DNA of 64,000 bases from Polytrichum commune (lineage: Eukaryota; Streptophyta; Polytrichopsida; Polytrichales; Polytrichaceae): NCBI GenBank assembly GCA_950295325.1, contig OX485804.1, positions 12,340,001 to 12,404,000 of the forward strand. Direction: 5' to 3'. The notes beneath the pieces are model-generated. The model was not told where the DNA came from and did not search any database. It saw only the letters and a program-made list of their open reading frames with translations. Below, in pieces: positions 1 through 11,455 of the stretch. A program made the position numbers and the translations under genes. Within the stretch, counting starts at the first letter, position 1, and each line of letters begins with the position of its first letter.

Positions 1-1964
1 AAACGAAGGATACTATATGTCACAAATCAAACTTAGTTTCTAATGGAAGTGGTTTAAGTTAGTAAGGAAGTCGGGTTGTTTCATTTTGGCCTCAACTCTC
101 TTCGCTTATGTTCGTTGTTTAGTGATCATGTACAACTCTTTTCGAAGGCAGATACAATGAACAATCGGTAACAGTTTGAGAAATTATATCGAAAAGGTGT
201 TTCTGTGGAGGAATGTATAGAGCCATCCAGGTTGTCGATCCAAGGAAATATGAACAACAATTGTACATATTATTCGACCTGTGTAGCTTTGGAGGACTGC
301 AGAAGTTTATGGTTGGATGATGTGGTATAAGGTTAAATTGTCTGATGGGAGGGTGGACGTGTCAATTGTGATGCTAGGGATTGCAGAAATTTAGAGTTGC
401 CAGAAATTTGAAACGTACTATGATTTTGTGCAATTAAAGTTGACGATTTGGTGGCCGGCATAGTCTAAGTTCAGAGTGAAATTAAGAAACGAATATACCA
501 CAATTTTTGATATTTCCAAGGCAGACAAATTAAGGATAGCATGTCCTTTGGTGGCAGTGGGAAGTGTTTGCATACACGTGGAGGTAAGTGGACTTCTGCT
601 CCAACACATCCACCAAGCGGTGCTTCTTCTTCTTGAACTTTTTCTTCTTCTCCGAGCACCGCACGCCCCAGACGGCCATCTTCGAACCAGGCTTCTGCAT
701 TGGCTTCGCTCTTTTATCACCACGGGTATGTTCTCATAACTCATGAAATTTTCTATGTGCTTACATGTTTTGTTTCGTCTTATACACCGCTTGCACACCC
801 TGAACGGTGGACGTTTCAAAAAAATAGCCTCGTGTGTACGAGTGCCAACAATCCCAAACGTCTAACGTTCGGTTAAAGTGTTCCAGTAGAAAGTCATGAC
901 TCACACACGAGGACATGAGCAACTAGAAAATTTGTCACCAATCGTAAGCCATGATTTTTGACAAGGAAAATAGCTTGGTCATTTGTGTTATTCTGTTTTG
1001 AGAGTCGAGGAACGAGTCAAAACGTTCAATGACCATGATCTTGGTTGACCGACGTTAGTGGTGTATTAGTTGTGAATGGGGAGTTTTTGGGCATGTGTCA
1101 AGAGTTAGGAGGGTGTTTCTAGTCCTTGGCTTAATTTAGCATCACAGGGAGGAGTTGGTTATGAGTTTCTCCATGTGGTGTTTTACTTGTGTTTCACTGT
1201 AATTGTCGGACTCCACATAGATAGCGAAATGTTTCTCTAAATTCTCGAAGTGGAGAAATGGTTAAATCCATATGTCAAGGGTGTTGTCGGTATCAAGTCC
1301 GAGATTGTGAGTACCTTGATGTGGTGTTTTGGAAGGTGGTCTCAACCCTTCTCCCTCTGCCCTTAGAATGGTTGCGAGGTTGTGTTTGAAGGCTCTTGCT
1401 AGGTTTCTTAGGGTTTCTTAACATATATAAGGTTTGAAAGGCGAGTCAAGCAAACGAGGTATGTACAATGATATACTGAGTCTTCAATACTACTGAGGCG
1501 TCCATATGTCTCACTCACTATCTAGATCAGTAATAACGTCTAGGTGGCATTTATCCCTAAATTTCAAGTTTTCATTATAGGGTTAGTATGTATACAATAC
1601 AAAGAGTGATTTTGAAGGCGTAAACAAACATGTATTAGGATTGGATGGACAAAGGTTTGCAATCTTTGTCATAGCAGATGCAATGAGGCGCCCGCATCAA
1701 AGTTAAGCTAGCGTTTAGGATCTCAACTTTTGTTGAAGATTGTAATGTATGAGGAACTCAAGGTTGTTGACAACATTTGTAAACATTAGCATCATTTGCA
1801 TGTCTTTCACATGATTGCATTGGTTACATAATTATGTTGATTGTATAACATTGCCCATAGGTTGAATGATGACGGGAAAATAATAAAAATTGCATATTTG
1901 CATCATTTTATATTCATTTTGTGCAATCAATTTCAATGCAGAATTTGCCTAGTCTCACGGAGCT
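1..1964. other. Intergenic region upstream of the TNL gene
   Basis: No supportable gene is seen here. Short ORFs around 418-819 on both strands overlap each other and match no family I recognise. Around 280-410 a few leucine/cysteine-rich phrases in broken frames faintly resemble the LRR exon of the downstream TNL gene, which could be a very decayed LRR copy, but this is weak. The segment just before the TNL start is AT-rich, as expected for a plant promoter; no particular TATA box can be chosen with confidence. Confidence 0.5.
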
Positions 1965-4900
1965 ATGGCGAGTGAGGCTAGTTGCTCCCACCATTCACCT
2001 ATGACGATGGAAGCCACCAGGGAGAGTAAGATCCAGTTTGAACCGAGGCGTTTTGACTTGTTTAGAAATTTCCTTGTGTGGTATATTAGTTTATCATATG
2101 TCGATGGAGGAGGTTTTGATAACAAGTATTATAGTTTAGATACTTACACATTGTGGAGATTTGTACCAACCAATCACCTTGTTTATGTGCAGATAAATTT
2201 GAAAAGTATGATGTTTTTTTAAGCCATAGAGGCCCAGACACGAAGACAGGGTTGGTGGGGTATTTGTATGAGGACCTCAAAAGACATGGGTTGCATCCAT
2301 ACCTAGATCGCAAATCTATTGGTATTGGTGACGAGTGTTGGAATTCTATCGAGGATGGAATCAAGAATGCTCCGATAGCTGTGGTGGTCTTTTCTGAGAG
2401 ATATGCAGAGTCCGAGTGGTGTTTGAAGGAACTACATGTCATGTTGGACGCTTATCCACGCAAGGAGATTCTTCCAGTATTCTACAATGTGACACCTCGA
2501 GATTTGCGTAATCTAGAAAGAGGTCACTTTAAAAATGGATTCGAGAAGTTCGAAAAGAAATTCGATTTAAATCTTATTCAACAATGGAAAGCAGATTTGG
2601 AAGTAGCTTCTAGACTTATGGGTTGGGAGCACTCCGATAATTCGACAAGGTACTTCATCTCCATAATATATCGTGTTGTCAAATGGTCTAGATGGTAACA
2701 CTACATCATTCTTGACACTAGAGTGACAATTTTATTGGATGTGTGTGTATTGTGTTATTAAATGTTTTAGATGTTAACTCTACATTATTGTTATCCCAAA
2801 CTAAATTTTATGAGATTTTCTTGTTTGTGAAAGCTTCGTAGTGGATTTGGTGGCGAAGGTTGTCCAAAGAGTATTGGAATTGGCGAACAAGTCATTGCCT
2901 TTGGATGTGGGTGAACATGTGGCTGGTGTTAAAGAAGTTGCTGACAAGCTAATTCAATGTCAAGTCTTCGAGAAGAAAGTTTCTGCATTGGGTTTGTGGG
3001 GAATGGGTGGAATTGGAAAGTCGACTTTGGCAAAAGACTTATATAACCAATTGTGCAAAAGGTTCGAAGCAAGTTGTTATGTTGAGGATGTAACAGACAA
3101 GCTAATGCCAAGTCATGGAGTGATGGAGATTCAAAAGAGGTTGTTGAAGGATCTTTGTTCAAGTGCGATCGATAATGACAACAAATCGGAGTTGAAACCT
3201 ATTCTTGAGGAAAGGTTAAGCAAGAAAAAAATTCTTGTGGTCTTGGATGATGTTTCTAATGTTGAGATGTTGAATTCCATTATGACACGCAAGATGCTAA
3301 AAGAAGGTAGCGTATGCATTGTGACATCACGCGACAAGCGTGTGCTTGAAGCTTCGAACATATTTGAACCCATCGAGCAAGAGGTTTATGTTCATGAGGT
3401 CAAAATGTTGAATATGGAAGATTCGAAACGAGTGTTTACATCTTTTGCCTTTGGAAGGGATTGTGAAATGAGACCAAAATATGAAGCATTGGCGATAGAG
3501 ATCAGTCGGCTATGTTGTGGAGTTCCATTGGTGTTGAAAATTTACGGAGCTCTCTTGAGGGGTGAGGTGGATTTGGATGTGTGGAAGGATGTGAAGAGCA
3601 AGTTGAATTCCGGTGGGATTTTGGATGATAAGAATATCTTGGATTGTCTTCGAATCAGCTATGATTCTCTCACAGAAAAAGAGAAAAAAATGTTTTTGGA
3701 TATTGCATGTGCTTTACTTGGAGAGTTTGAAGATATGGGTATATGCGTTTGGAGATCACAAAACTGGCAGCCTAGCTTGAGCCTCCGGAATCTTAAAAAG
3801 AAGGCACTCATTTCAGTGGATGAAAGAGGCCGCTTTACAATGCATGACCACTTAAGGGACATGGGACGCGAAATTGAAAGAGTTGAAGCGGGGGATAATA
3901 CACGCCGCTTATGGATGCCTAAGTCCATATCATTATTGGAGGAGAGAAAGGTACACATTTCCAATGCATCAGGCTTTTGATTTACATGTGAGCCATAAAT
4001 TATTGACAACTCAATATTTGAACAACTAAATATGTGAGCCATGGATTATTGACAAATCAATATTTGAACAACTAAATATATGAGCTTGATTGTCAAACTA
4101 TCTAACATATTTGGTTGTAAGCCATTGAAATCTATTTAACTTGACAAACAGTTCAAAATCTTCATCACCTCTTGTAAGCTAGAAAAACCAAAGAGGACGC
4201 CAAGCAAAGGTTGGTGTGAATCCAACATAATTGATGGATGCTTCATCTTTGACCTAGGGGGTGGACTCTTTGTACCATGTACAAACTAACGTGAGTGTAA
4301 GAAGAGTTATTATTTGAGGCATTATCGTACATGGTATACATATCATGGGAGAGTTATTATTTATCTTTGGTGTGTACATTTGAAAAAGCTAATATCAATA
4401 AATGTGAAGTAAAGGTGGATGTACAAGAGGGGGCCCTATGGTTTAAAGAACAAAATTAACAATAGATTGGTTAGTTTCACCAATTCACATTCTCATCCAT
4501 TGTTGTCATATGGTAATTGTCCTCAATAATTACCATGTTCATTCTTGTTAAGATTGGCATTTGGGTTCTAGGGTTTACAAATTGAAGGCTCTTGGAGAGC
4601 TCATTGGCTCCCTTGAATTTTGCTCTTTGGATTGTGGGTAAATTATTGTGTTGAGTTACATGCTATGCATGAAAAAATGTTGAGTGACTTTCTCATTGGA
4701 AATCGAAAGTGGAGTTTATATGTAATAAAGTCTTATTAGGTTAATGATTTGTCATATTGTATATGTAGTGGAGGCATTTATCACATTAAATTCAAAAGCT
4801 TAGTATGAATACACGAGTCCATTTTCTAGCATGCAAATAGTACGTATACATTTATTTTTCTTTATAAACTTGTCGTATATAAGGGGTTTAATATCATAGT

Positions 4901-6885
4901 GACCCCTGTACGTCATTTAGGTTTCAATTAAGAGTCCACATGTTGCGATCTTTGATCATAGCCACAAGCTCATATGTGAACCATAAACGGCTTTATACAG
5001 CATGGCTATTGGACAAGTGTTATTGCATCTTGTCAAAGGTAGTCCCTTTTGGTGAAAGCCAAAAAACAATAAAGGCCCTTATCAAGACTAAAACCTTGGC
5101 CTAGACGTGGATCCATTTGTGTTGTGCAAGGGGGATCTATTTGGATCTTAGAAATGAAGTTGAACTTCCAATGCAAGGAAATTGATGGTAATAGTATATT
5201 AGAGTTAAATTATACATGTTGATAGTGATTTGTGTTTATCTAAGCTTGGTGCTAAATAGAATAACTATTTAACGTCAAACTAAAATACATGTGACATGGA
5301 TGGTTGTGTGCAGGCATTGCCTCATTCTCTTCAAACTTTGGTTATCACGACGCATTCAAAACCACACATGAACCTTGCCCTTTCCGACATGAAGGAATTA
5401 CGAATATTGATATGTGATGGCACCGTCAATTTGATTTCAATACCACAAAATTTGTGTTGCCTCCGTTATTCCGGAATCGATTTTACGGTTGAGAGCCTTG
5501 ACACACCGTATATTCCAGAATTACCCAAAAAGAATCAATTGGCATTTTTGAATCGGTCGGGCGTTAAACGTAAAAATGGCTTTGAAAGTTTTTCTAATGA
5601 AAAGGCCATATCAGGCATTACTGCAAAGCATTACAACTTGCGATACTTGAACATTTTTAACTATGTTTCATTACGGTCTTGCCATGGTGTGGGTGACTTA
5701 TTTGCCTTGGAGGAACTTTCTTTTGTTTGGTGTTCGAACCTTAAAGAGTTCCCCAACCTACAACAACTCACACATTTACGGAAGTTGAACATTGACACAT
5801 GTAAGTCAATCGTAGCGGTGCCGGGGTTAGGCAACTTAGTGGCCTTGGAGGAACTTTCTTTTGACTGTTGTCGGAAGCTTAAAGAGTTGCCCGACCTACA
5901 ACAACTCACTCGTTTACGGAAGTTGAACATTGACAACTGTGAGTCAATCGTAGCAGTGCCGGGGTTAGGCAACTTAGTGGCCTTGGAGGAGTTCAAAGCC
6001 TCATCTTGCCATAGCCTTGTTGCATTGCCGGACATGCACAAGCTCACAAACTTACAAACATTGGATTTGAGTTCCTCCTCTTCACGTAAAGGAGTTCCAG
6101 GCTTATGTGAACTGATAGCTTTGCAAGCATTAAGAATTGAGCATGAAGCACTACAAGGTGGCTTTAATCCTCACAAGTTGAACAAATTAGTCACCCTCGG
6201 TGTGTGGAATTGGAGGGGACCACCAGCTTTTAGCGATGCGGTGAGTTTGGAACATCTAGAGATATGGGGGTCGGGGGAGGGCATTGAAATGATGCCCAAC
6301 CTCTTGAATCTAGCAAGATTACAAAGGGTAGACATACATAGATGCCGCTTTAAGGATGTGTCATGTTTGGGCAACTTGATTTCGTTACAAAGTTTATCAA
6401 TATCATTCTGCGATAGCTTGGAGACATTACCTGATATGCACAAGTTGACAAGACTAGAAAAATTGGATGTGGAGCAGTGCCCAAATATCGTGGTATGGGC
6501 AGGGGTGAGCATATCAAAGTCCTCGGACACTCTTTGGGTCGACCACCCTCGAATTGGAACTGGAATGGCGCTCCACACTTTGAGACTTCGGGGACTTTGG
6601 GGATGCAGAGAGCTACCAGATCTGAGTTTGTTCCCGGAATTGAAAGGGTTGAGGATTAGGGATTGTCGGAGGTTGGAGAGGTTGATCAGCACTATGCCCA
6701 TGACTGCGTTGGAACGGCTCCACATATTGGATTGCCACGAATTGCAAGAAGTGCCCGATTTGAGTCAGTGTAGACGATTGAGATACTGCTGGATTGAGTG
6801 TTGTGGGAAAATATCTTTGACTACGGATGAGATTGTGAAGCTAGAAGCAGTGTGTCCTGGGCTGAAAATAAACTTAGGCCACTAG
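1965..6885 (+). CDS. TIR-NB-LRR (TNL) intracellular immune receptor
   Basis: Predicted exons are 1965-2025, 2193-2649, 2834-3950 and 5314-6885; phases agree and give 1068 aa. The TIR domain begins at about residue 26 with YDVFLSHRGPDTK and carries the WCLKEL segment holding the usual catalytic Glu of NADase TIRs. The NB-ARC follows: P-loop GMGGIGKST near residue 229, kinase-2 ILVVLDDV, RNBS-B VTSRD, GVPL and the MHD-type MHDHLRDMGREI. The last exon encodes irregular leucine-rich repeats. TNLs sense pathogen effectors in the cytosol or nucleus and signal through TIR enzyme activity; that role is inferred from the family. The exon-2 donor is uncertain: 2650 gives the usual TIR to NB-ARC spacing, while a donor near 2696 adds about 15 residues. 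The 1.36-kb last intron could hide a small exon. No stop or frameshift breaks the model. Confidence 0.85.
3986..4077. repeat. 46-bp direct repeat, two copies, in the TNL intron
   Basis: Two adjacent copies beginning ATGTGAGCCAT (3986 and 4032) differ at a few positions. They lie inside the third intron of the TNL gene, just after the donor site. No function is suggested. Confidence 0.75.
4531..4745 (+). repeat. Dispersed repeat shared with 48165-48640 (inverted)
   Basis: Blocks such as CATTTGGGTTCTAG, GGCTCCCTTGA and CTTTCTCATTGGAAA occur in the same order here and on the opposite strand at about 48165-48640, with gaps between them. This is a diverged repeat lying within the TNL intron. Class unknown. 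Confidence 0.5.
5704..5979 (+). repeat. 138-bp tandem duplication inside the LRR exon
   Basis: The phrase beginning GCCTTGGAGGA recurs at 5704, 5842 and 5980, an exact 138-bp period that keeps frame. Each unit codes 46 residues, equal to two LRRs of about 23 residues. The first two units are nearly identical over their second half (RKLNID..C.SIVAVPGLG), which points to a recent in-frame expansion of the receptor's sensing surface. Confidence 0.85.
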
Positions 6886-8809
6886 CAAGCCATATCGAAG
6901 ACGAGGAAAACGATTGGGCCAATTGATCGGGCATTTGATACTAGTGATCGAAACTTGTAGTTGCAGGCCTGAAATGGGCATGGCTATGTACAATTGGATG
7001 AAAAATGTGATTAAAATCGTCCTACTTTCAAAGGCTTTGTCTCATACTCATCCATGTATGGTCTCACAAATGTTCAAAAAAGTGAATTGCAAAGTGCAAA
7101 GTAGTAGATGGGTTTCCAACTAGTGCATATAAATATGGTAACCAAAATGTCCTGAGCCATGATATAATGTAGTTCATGTTTTGTAGATGATTCTGAGGTG
7201 GAAAAGTAGATCATTCAAACATTAAATTATGTCTTTAAACATCATTTGTTGCATAATTTGAATATTAGTCTTGGATTGGTGTGGAGTATATGTAAACTCA
7301 CTCATCATTGGATGAAAGGGTTCAAGTTAAAACAAGACCCCTACATGTTGCGGGCCGATAAAATCCAACATGACCTTACTTACGGTCTAATTGGGGGTGT
7401 CTCATGTCATTCGTGAACTAAAAACATCTTTGAAAAGCCTTTTACTTTTTATAAAATAATTTGATCCACGTACACCTTCCTAATGGTCCCATAATTGTAT
7501 ATGGACATGAAAGTTGTTGGCCTTTTTTAATACATCGAACACATGTATGTATACATGTGATTAATATTTGATATCCTTGGCTTCTCCTCCAAAACACTAA
7601 AGCTTCAAATACGGCTACTATCCACAATGGATGTTTGGTCTTTGACCTTTATAGGTGTAAGGGGCTCAATGTACAATCTACTTCAAAATAAATACTATTG
7701 TTATTTATAGGTTTGAATTATGTGACTGAAGGAGAAATTATGAATGTAGTTATATTTGACATGTGATCAACATACAAAGTGTGCATTTACACCAAAGGAT
7801 CCAACAAATTGAGCACATTGTAAGGCTCGGTTACTAGTGCACAAGCCCTACAAGGTTTCGAAACCCAATTTGGGCCAGCAATACATACGCTACTTGAAGA
7901 TGTGCAATGCTCACATAGGTTGTACTGTGAGTTTGTTGGTAGATAGTGATAGTTGCTTGTTGTTTGGCAAAGTTAATGTCTTTTGACATCCACAAAGATT
8001 ACCTCTAAAACAATTTGATGAAAATTTCATATCAAACCAAGAGAGAATACACAATTGATATGACACATGCTAAAACAAACATTTCACATTTAAGTTAACA
8101 TGTGTGTTCTTGTGCCAAACGGAACAAATTACATTGGTATGAGGGCCTATAACGGACACTTCCAACTCTACATACTTGTTCCTAAAATGTGTCATTTCCA
8201 TCCAAAGAACAAGCAATTTCTTTGGAAAAAAAAAAAAAAAAAAAACGAAAATAGTGTTTTTGATGTCTCTCACTTATAAATTATCAAGTGACTACAAACC
8301 CGAAAGCTTCAAGCAGGAGTCTTCACCATTCCGCACGAAAGCTAAATTTGGAATAATAATGTTAACTTGAAGAGCGAGCTCCCTTTATGTTGACCAAATG
8401 GTTGTTGTGCAACTGGCAGGTGGTATATATACTAGGGTGTGGGATCATTGCTTAGCTTATAATTTATTTAACTAATAACTTAGTATACCTAGCTACCTCT
8501 TCCAAACATGCAGCCGATTCGGAGCATTGGAGTGCGCGTATACAAAATTTCACACAAGCAAGTAGTTTGTGTTGTCATAAAATAATTCATTTTTTTGCAA
8601 ATACGAGGTTGAGTTAGGTCTCTAATTGATTTCAACATGTGGCTTGGAACCTACATACTATTCTAGGTGTTTTCATTCCATGAGTGAGAGATGTTCATAT
8701 CTAATGATTTTTGGATGACATTAAGTTCCCCCCCCCCCCCTACACACACACAAACCTTTCGGGGGAGGTAGGTTCGGGCAAGGGTAGCCGCCCGTCGAAA
8801 GTATCCAGA
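6886..8809. other. 3' flank of the TNL gene and intergenic DNA
   Basis: The first ~670 bases after the stop codon are also present in the duplicated copy at 10800-11455, so they travelled with the 3' end of the gene and probably include its 3' UTR. Beyond that only short, unsupported ORFs are seen. Simple tracts include an A-run near 8226-8244 and a C-run followed by CA repeats near 8727-8752. Confidence 0.5.
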
Positions 8810-9912
8810 CTTTCTGGACCCGATTGAATATTGTTGGCCACCCACCCGACTTCAAAAAAACTATTGGCCTTGCATTCTTGGGGGCCACTTATATTGAGTA
8901 CACTACACCTTCAAGGTCCAAAATCCAATACATATGTTCACTATCATTGACTAAATAAGCAATTGACTAGGATTTCATTTTCAAAATGAAACCGCCAACA
9001 AAGCATGTAATTAACTCGGAATTCAAAAATATGACAAAACCCTCATTAACATTGAAGTTATAATTTTTGTGACTTACAATTGAAAGGGCCTTTCTCATTC
9101 TAATATGGAACTAAAATTAGTATTTAAAATATGAAATAATAATTAAGTTAGCATTAAAAAATTCAAATATTGTAGTCTAGTTAATACCTTCTACTTTCAC
9201 AAAGTATTCATATGCATTTAAGCTAATTAAGTGTGACTGAATGTAACTAAGTCTAATAAATTATGATTAATCATAATTAAGCGCAATTAAATCAGAAAGT
9301 AAGCTTACCAAATTAATAAAGCCCTAGTAAATTATAAGTAGTTTTACTGGAGTTGATTCCAGTAAATCATTATTAATTCCTATAAGTACATTTTATAATT
9401 AATTAGGCTTAATTAATTTGGTAAGTATGCTTTCTTATCTAATTGAGCTTAATTTGAATGATTCAGGATTGATTATACTTAATTACATACAATCACACTT
9501 AATTAGTCTAAATGCGTATGAAAACTTTGTGAAAGTAGAAGGTAATAACTAAAATATTATGATATTTACCATATTAAAAGTAAATCACTAATTTTAGGTC
9601 CCCTTTAGAGTAACAAAGACCCTTTCAATGGTAAGTCACAAAAATTATAACCTCAGTGCTAATGAGGGTTTTGTAATATTTTTGATTCCCAAGTTAATTA
9701 CATGCTTTACTGGTGCTTTCACTTTGAAAATGAAATTGCTAGTCAATTGCTTATTTATTCACTGAAAGTGAACACATATATTGGATTTTGGACCTTGAAG
9801 GTGAAGTGTACTCAATATGGGATTTGTGGATAAGTGACCTTCAAGAATGCAAGGGCAATGATTTTTTTGATGTCGGGCGGGTGGGCAACAATTTTCGGTC
9901 AAGTCCAAAAAA
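8810..9912. mobile_element. 1.1-kb foldback (long inverted-repeat) transposable element
   Basis: Two arms of about 540 bp face each other around a centre near 9346-9363 (ACTGGAGTTGATTCCAGT, itself a short palindrome). The left arm runs from CTTTCTGGACCC near 8810 and the right arm ends TCCAAAAAA near 9912. Matching blocks across the whole length, for example CCTTCTACTTTCACAAAGT on the left and its reverse complement near 9520, suggest roughly 80-85% identity by eye. It encodes no protein. The right end stops exactly where the duplicated LRR sequence starts, so it inserted into, or helped break, that copy. A target duplication could not be established. Confidence 0.75.
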
Positions 9913-9913
9913 T

Positions 9914-11455
9914 CGAAGTCCTCGGACACTCTTTGGGTCGACCAACCTCAAATTGAAACTGCAATGGCGCTACACACTTTGAGACTTGGGGAAGTGGGAT
10001 GCACAGAGCTACCAGATTAAGTGGGATGAGTTTGTTCCCGGAATTGAAAGAGTTGAGAATTATTGAGTATTAGTGGTTGTCCGAGGTTGGAGAGGTTGAT
10101 GAGCTCATGACGACGTTGGAACGGCTTGACACAAGAAGTGTTAGAGAATTAGAATTAGATAATTAGAATCAATCTAATTAGGCAATCTGATGTATTAGTT
10201 AAGACCAGCAATGGCCATATGAGCCTTAAGGTAGAAATGGCCATTTGAGCCTTAGGGTGGATACCGTGGTCTAGGGTATAAGATATTAGTAGTTAACTTC
10301 ATACACCCCCAGGTATCCCAAGGATATCAACCAACATGGGTTAACACTAGAGATTAGTCCCCGGATATCCCGAGGGTACCAGACTGTAATTAGACTTAAA
10401 CATATACTAACCCCGGTTATCCCGAGGGTATAGACCTAGCTATAACCGGATATCGGCCTAGGCAGGTATGGCCAGCCTTACCGGTGAAGGCAGATAATGA
10501 CAAGTGGCAGACTTATTATTTTATTAATTTTACTATTATAAAACTCCCTCTTCTACCATTCTCGGTAGTTCTAGAGCATTACACCGATATACTGTCCAAT
10601 TACTATCTGCGTGCTTATCCTCTCACAACAAGAAGTGCAAAAAATTGACACAAGAAGAAATTGCAAAAAGCGCCCGATTTGTAAACTTTTGAGATGCTGC
10701 TGGCTTTGTTTTTGTGAGAGCGTGTCTTTGACTACGGATGAGATTATGAAACTAGAAGCAATGTGTCCTGGGCTGAAATTAGACTTACACATTTAGCAAG
10801 CCATGGAAGAGGGGCAAATCATCGGGCTTTTGATACTTGTAGTTTAAGGCCTAGAATGGGCATGGCTATGTACAATTGGATGAAACGCATGTGATTAAAA
10901 CCACCCTACTTTCAGAAGCTTTGTCTCATACTCATCCATGTATGGGCTCACGAATGTTCGAAAATGTGGATTTGAAAGTGCAAAGTAGTAGATGGGCTTT
11001 CAATTAGTGTGTATAGCTATGGTAACCAAAATAGCCTGGGCCATTATAGAATGTGGTCCTTGAACTACAATAAATCTGTAGTTCCGGTTTTGTAGATGGT
11101 TATGAGGTGGAAAAGTAGATCATTCAAACATTATATTGTGTCTTTAAACATGAGTTGTTACATATTTTGAATAGTCTTGGATTCGTGCGAGTATGTAAAC
11201 TCATTCATCGTTGTATGAAAGGGCTCAAGTTAAAACAAGACCCCTACACATTGCAGGCCGATTATATTCAATTGGACGCTTATTACAGTTTAATTGGGGT
11301 TCTCTCATGTCATTCCTGAAATAAAAACATCTTCAAAAAGCTTATTCCATTTTAAAAAAATAGTTTGTTGCGCTTACACCTTCCTAATGGTCTGATAACC
11401 GCATACAGACACAAAAGTTCTTGGCCATTTTTAATACATCGTAAACATGCATGTG
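9914..11455 (+). pseudogene. Truncated duplicate of the TNL 3' end
   Basis: From AAGTCCTCGGACACTCTTTG the sequence follows the last part of the TNL LRR exon (parent about 6518-6885) and then its 3' flank to about parent position 7555. Small insertions and deletions destroy the reading frame near 9990-10130, a block around the CHELQEVPD region is missing, and a solo LTR splits the copy. The last coding stretch still ends with the conserved ...TDEIMKLEAMCPGLKLDL phrase at about 10733-10790. TIR, NB-ARC and most LRRs are absent. It is a dead fragment, though it could feed unequal exchange with the intact gene. Confidence 0.85.
10139..10630. mobile_element. Solo LTR (492 bp) with 5-bp target site duplication
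   Basis: The element starts TGTTAGAGAATTAG and ends CTCTCACAACA, giving canonical TG...CA termini. It is flanked by AGAAG at 10134-10138 and again at 10631-10635. The intact TNL gene has a single uninterrupted AAGAAGTGC at the equivalent site, which confirms the insertion. An AT-rich stretch with TATAAAA near 10534 resembles an LTR promoter. No internal gag or pol is present, so this is the product of LTR-LTR recombination. The superfamily cannot be told from the LTR alone. Confidence 0.88.
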
